Below, one piece after another: positions 59,936 to 64,000 of a stretch of DNA of 64,000 nucleotides (positions are counted from its first letter, which is position 1; every line of letters starts with the position of its first letter). Position numbers and translations under genes: made by a program. This stretch comes from Marasmius tenuissimus. Its lineage: Eukaryota > Basidiomycota > Agaricomycetes > Agaricales > Marasmiaceae. The stretch is from contig JAQOTA010000053.1 of assembly GCA_029532415.1 (NCBI GenBank), forward strand, positions 5,394,001-5,458,000. Direction: 5' to 3'. The notes below the pieces were generated by a model, which was not told the origin of the DNA, made no database searches, and saw nothing but the letters and a program-made list of their open reading frames with translations.

Positions 59936-61250
59936 AAACCGGGACGTTAGTCAACGACGCAACAGTGCTTGCGCCAGAAAATGCCGGTTGGTCGGCAAAC
60001 ATGTGGGACACGTCACCGGCACTGCCACCTGCCGCCCTTTCCTTCCGACCCCCATGTCCGATAGGTGAACTTCATTATTCGTAAGTTTTCCTATGTTTTT
60101 GGTTTCGTGTCGTACTAACCTGTTTTTTATCTTGTACACTGCAAGGATATTCGACGCCGACATTAACGTCGATCATCTTCGACGACACCAGCGCGTATAC
60201 ACTCAGTTACACGATTCAATTCGACTCAACCCCAATCCCAGCCTCCACGGATTACCCGAGCTCCAATAACAGTGTTGGGAAAGGTTTGCGGTCGTTGGAT
60301 GAACATCCAGCTGTAGTAAGGCTGTGGGTGGAACTGGCGGTTGCAAAGGTGCGTCGTCCTAATGATCTTGTTATTCATGGCTGGTTGTGCTTATCACCGT
60401 ATATGCTTGTCGAACAGCAGACACCGACGCCCGTCTCCCGATTCACGAAGAACAGAATCAGTGGCGACCGAGCGAACTGCCTCGACATCAGCTCGAACGA
60501 GGCCGATGTTTTAGGATCCATCTACCGGCGAGGGCTGGTGGAGGGATCTGCCAACTTCGGCATACATCGGCGGGCCGACACAGGGCTGATTCAATAGTAC
60601 CAGCACAGTCTCTGGAGCTCTCATATCAATAGAATCTCCCCGGCATGCATCTAACTGCAACAAACCGGACCAAACCTTCCTTGTTGTTGCTCCCAAACCC
60701 CTCTCAGGCCTCGGTGCAACTCGTTTCTTTTTCTTTGTCTCCTGCGCCGAAACGACCCACGTGTCCGTTGGTGGTACCTCATTCGTTAATTTTCTCTTCG
60801 ATTCTTTCACCGACTGCACCAAGATCCTCAGTATCACTGGCCCTACGATTGGACGGAATGAGGTGGAGGAGGCGAGAATTTTAGTGCAACGGCTACTCCT
60901 AGTCAGGGAAAGTCCTAGTCCCAACCTCCACTGTGCGTCTCGTCTGTATCTTGTCTGTCGTCGATGCTAATTTTTTTTTTGACCCAGAACCCACTGTGCA
61001 TCCGGTTGTGATGTGAAGAAGACGATGGCGTTATACGACGCGTTGGAGACGGCTCGCCAGGAGAAAAGAATATCGATAACTTCGTTGCTCGATCAGGGTC
61101 AACGTGACTTGGATGGCGTCTTGTTATATGCCCAGTGAATCTGCTGCCACTCTCTCTTTTTTTCCTCCCCTTCCTCTTCTCCCAAACGGACCTGCTGGCA
61201 CGGTTGAACGCGAGCGGTCAGAACATCGATTCTGGCTCTCAGCATGGTAC
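59936..61250 (+). pseudogene. Unrecognised exon-like fragments
   Basis: Several frames look coding but do not assemble into one gene. Examples are FDDTSAYTLSYTIQFDSTP and SLDEHPAVVRLWVELAVAK (60150-60350), GTSFVNFLFDSFTDCTKI (60761-60910), and a short frame MALYDALETARQEKRISI at 61025-61138. They may belong to one decayed gene or be remnants of several. No function is assigned. Confidence 0.25.
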
Positions 61251-61254
61251 AAGG

Positions 61255-62035
61255 TACAAACGGTATCGTCAACTACGTCGGCAAAGCTACGGCAGTGCGT
61301 TCTTTCCCAATTCAATCTCAGACAAAAACTTCAAACTCATTTCTTCCCAGCGCGTGAACAGCCTCCTCGAGATCAATTCTGCCAGTAATGCCATAATGCG
61401 AGTCTAAACCACACCCCAAGTCTCCGGAGACAGAAGAACTTTTCGAATCCAGACCCAACTCGAGATCGACAAAGGTCTTTGGATCATGGACTCACTCCAC
61501 GTTCCCACAGATTGTAGTACTTGGCCGTAAGCCGCAGTTATCCCCACTCCAAATATCAACAATACAACTCATCCCTCTCTTCTAGCGCATTCTGGACAAA
61601 CGACCCCTCCTGGCCCTTCAACGGCAAATTCGACATCTTCGAAGGCGTCCACGACTACTACGCCAACCAAGCAACCCTCCACACCGACTCCGGCTGCACC
61701 CTCTCCTTCGCCTCCTGGACCTCCACCACCCTCGGTATCTCCGGAACCGTCATCACCAAGCTCACCTGTGCCGTCGGTGGTGGGTACGGAAACGAAGGTT
61801 GCGGTGTACGCTACGACGGACACACTTTTCAATTGGAACAAAGGCGGAGTTTACGCTGGGTTGATCGATAGCGATGGGATCGCTGTGTAGTTTTTCCCTC
61901 GTGGGTCGATTCCGAAAGATATTGAGACTGAGGCGCCGTTGCTGTCGACGTGGGAGACACCGATGGCGATGCGGGATGCGGGGAGTTGTAGTCCGGATAA
62001 GTATTTCTGCTATCTTTACCAACACGTTGTGGTGA
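61255..62035 (+). pseudogene. GH16 endo-beta-glucanase-like pseudogene
   Basis: The sequence follows the fungal GH16 (laminarinase-like) pattern: ASNAIMRV, VSGDRRTFRIQT, WIMDSLHVPTDCSTW, PAFWTNDPSWPFNG, ATLHTDSGCTL, GCGVRYDGHTF, GGVYAGLIDSDGIAV, FFPRGSIPKDIE, and SPDKYF. Family members cleave beta-1,3/1,4-glucans outside the cell. This copy is dead: TAA at 61405-61407, a frameshift near 61830, TAG at 61888-61890 where FFPR is normally preceded by Trp, and the catalytic GEIDxxE motif reads GKFDIFE (Lys codon at 61626-61628), so the nucleophile Glu is lost. An intron at about 61529-61585 still has clean GT-AG ends. Confidence 0.75.
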
Positions 62036-62958
62036 GTGTTTTTGCTGTGTTTATCGAGCTATCTGATCTGACTTTGAACAGCGGGAGAGTTCCGCTGGCG
62101 TGCTTCGGATCAGAGTTCGTCGTGGTTTTGGTTGGGGTTACGGGCGGAAAGCAGCTGCAGCAACGGGAATAAGAAAGTTTGAGGTATGGCTCAACAAAGC
62201 TCTGCTACTGTCGCGATGACTATGTACTGAAGCCGTTGCTGAATAGGATTCTCGATGCGGTGAAGAAAAGATCTTCGGGCGTCAGGCATTATGCCCGTAT
62301 CCAAGCAGATCCCTCTCTCTCTCTTGTCGTCCCATTGTATCTGGCAACTTTCTTTGTTGGCCGATATACAGCCTCATTCATGCTACTATACGTTACATCT
62401 CATATTTTTGTTTTTGTCGTCTGTATGTGGGGGATAGTCCACTATCATTGTATAACAGAGCTATATTTGGTGCAAAATTTGGAAAAGTCTGAATCGTTGC
62501 GCAATATGAGTCCTTGGTGGGTGCGAAATAGTACTAGTTGCGTGCATACTCCAAGTGAAGGATCACGGGAAGGGCAGATAATGATATTGAGGATATGGTT
62601 ATACGAGAATACGAGGAATACGACTCTACGTAGATGCAGATACAGGGCTGAAAACAGAATACAACCCCGACTGACGAGTACAACTGGTGGGAATTGAAGG
62701 AGGGCATGGATCTCAAGTCTAATGTGGCAATGATATCTGATGACCAGGAGTGATGGAGTAGTTACTTTGAACTAGATAGTTATAGGAATGTATCTCCTAT
62801 CTCAATGAACTAGCCCGTAATTCTCAATCCAGTTGCAAAGTCGATATTTGAACAATGTTGGTGGCGTGTGAATCTGATTCATGTGGTAGCCACGCGCCAC
62901 CACCACACCTTTGCCTCACGACTCTGGTGTGTAGCTTGCAGGTTGTCCCTCGACCACC
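62036..62958. other. No convincing gene
   Basis: A plus-strand frame at 62179-62697 is open for 172 codons with a hydrophobic centre, but codon pattern and composition do not suggest a real protein and no family is recognised. Confidence 0.35.
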
Positions 62959-64000
62959 ATGCCCAGGGTGAGTTTGTCCTACTCTCAATCACCCTTTGAC
63001 TGATTTTCTCTAGCCTGGTGAAACTCGAGGAGAATACCGAGCCAGACGAGCTGCAGCACCGGCAACAGCAGCAAGGCAACGACGTGCTCCAAGACAACAC
63101 CGGGCTCCGAGAACACGAGCGGCTCGAAGAGCAACTGTTGAGTCTGAGGATGAACCAGAGAATGAACCGGAGCAAGAATTCGTATGTTACGCACCTCTAT
63201 CTTGAATCCTTCTGACCTATTCTATAGGAGGAACCTCAAGTACCACAAGATTATGGTGCAGAGATAGACGCGCTGTTCCGTGAATTGGTAGCCGAGATTG
63301 AATCCATGAATTTTGAGGAACCTGAAGAGGGTAGCAGCCAAGGAAGAACAGTATGTTTTTTCCTTTTTTTGCATATCATGTAATGCTCATTGTCGCTCTA
63401 CAGCGTCGTCCAAACATTATGCTACCAAAAGTGATAACTCTTCCCCCAGTACACAATGTACCGGATATCCGATCATCGAGTGAGAGAAGAAACCCTCGCC
63501 GTCAGTCAGAGCAAAAACCGTCCGAGTATCAACATCACCTCAAGAACGGACTGCGGTTCATTCAGAAATTCACCCTTCCTTTTACGTTCGACGAGTTGGT
63601 TGCCAAATCAAAGAACAAAAAGGCGACACTCGATGAGCTAGAACAAGAAGTCAAGGAGATGGAGAAAGAGTCGTATGCAATACAAGCTGGTAGCGCCCTG
63701 TTCTATACCAAAGATAAAGTCTTGGTCTTTGTTTATCTTGGCTGTCGAACAAGCGACATGATCACCACAATCGGCGATGATAATTTTGTGTGTTTCTAAC
63801 TTTGGTATTCCGCGTTCATATCTGATGTTTCCACAGCTCGAACTTTCACAGTGCTCGATGGAGGAGCGGCTCCAGTTAACCCTCGAGCGTAAGGAGGCAG
63901 AGATCCGAGAGGCAGAAGAACAACAGCTTTTGGCCCAATCAAATCGACGTAGGCATGGTCAGCGTCCTCCCAAGACCCCATCATCAAGCACTGTACCCAA
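62959..64000 (+). CDS. Hypothetical basic/acidic protein, 3' end outside the window
   Basis: The model begins MPR at 62959 with an intron after nine bases. Exon 2 is strikingly rich in Arg, Ala and Pro (RARRAAAPATAARQRRAPRQ) and then acidic (SEDEPENEPEQEF). Exon 3 is acidic, exon 4 (from about 63402) has SSSERRNPRRQSEQKP and KFTLPFTFDELVAKSKNKKA with a coiled-coil-like stretch, and exon 5 (from about 63838) is helical and charged (RLQLTLERKEAEIREAEEQQ). Splice sites GTATGT..AG keep frame throughout. No domain is recognised. The composition suggests a nucleic-acid-associated or transposon-encoded protein. The gene continues past 64000. Confidence 0.5.

Noticed and set aside
59523..60011. 162-codon minus-strand ORF
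   Set aside because: It is antisense to the Psd2-like fragment, whose sense frame has clear family motifs.
1..64000. CRISPR array, operon or other prokaryotic features
   Set aside because: Introns, family content and spacing are eukaryotic; the tandem arrays lack unique spacers.

Overview
The window looks like nuclear DNA of a basidiomycete mushroom (Agaricomycetes). The reasons are dense short introns (mostly 45-65 nt), fungal housekeeping genes (a Hob3/Rvs161-type BAR protein, mitochondrial bL28, an Asterix/UPF0139 protein), a GH127-type glycosidase, F-box-like proteins, and decayed mobile DNA carrying a TET/JBP-like oxygenase. No species call is possible from sequence alone. All exon models were made by eye from splice signals, frame continuity and family motifs.

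Layout. 1-3.0 kb is motif-rich, transposon-derived DNA with many copies of an 11-bp GCTTCGGAGGC-type quasi-palindrome. 3-15.9 kb is old, decayed mobile DNA, mostly on the minus strand. Its best preserved gene is a TET/JBP-like 2-oxoglutarate/Fe(II) oxygenase (6137-7965). 16.1-21.6 kb holds a broken pair, on the minus strand: a HECT-like gene followed by a DDE integrase-like gene. 21.6-29.4 kb is gene-poor and repeat-rich.

29.9-45.6 kb is a gene island: a secreted GH127-family glycosidase (22 exons), Hob3, Asterix, a two-RRM hnRNP-like protein that diverges from mitochondrial bL28, an internally deleted amino-acid permease pseudogene, and two tandem short-chain dehydrogenases. 45.6-48.7 kb is repeat DNA with a 389-bp MITE, a duplicated 51-mer and a 21-bp minisatellite. 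48.67-54.40 kb holds a second, apparently intact integrase + HECT-like pair in the same transcriptional direction but in the opposite gene order. 54.7-64 kb has two F-box-like genes, a hypothetical gene, fragments of a phosphatidylserine decarboxylase and other genes, a GH16 pseudogene, and the start of a basic/acidic hypothetical gene that runs off the end.

The most interesting signal is the integrase/HECT-like two-gene module. It occurs twice, once decayed and once with every reading frame, the D251/D308/E343 triad and the HECT-type Thr-Cys motif intact. It may be a mobile or domesticated system that couples a DD34E recombinase to a ubiquitin-ligase-like protein.
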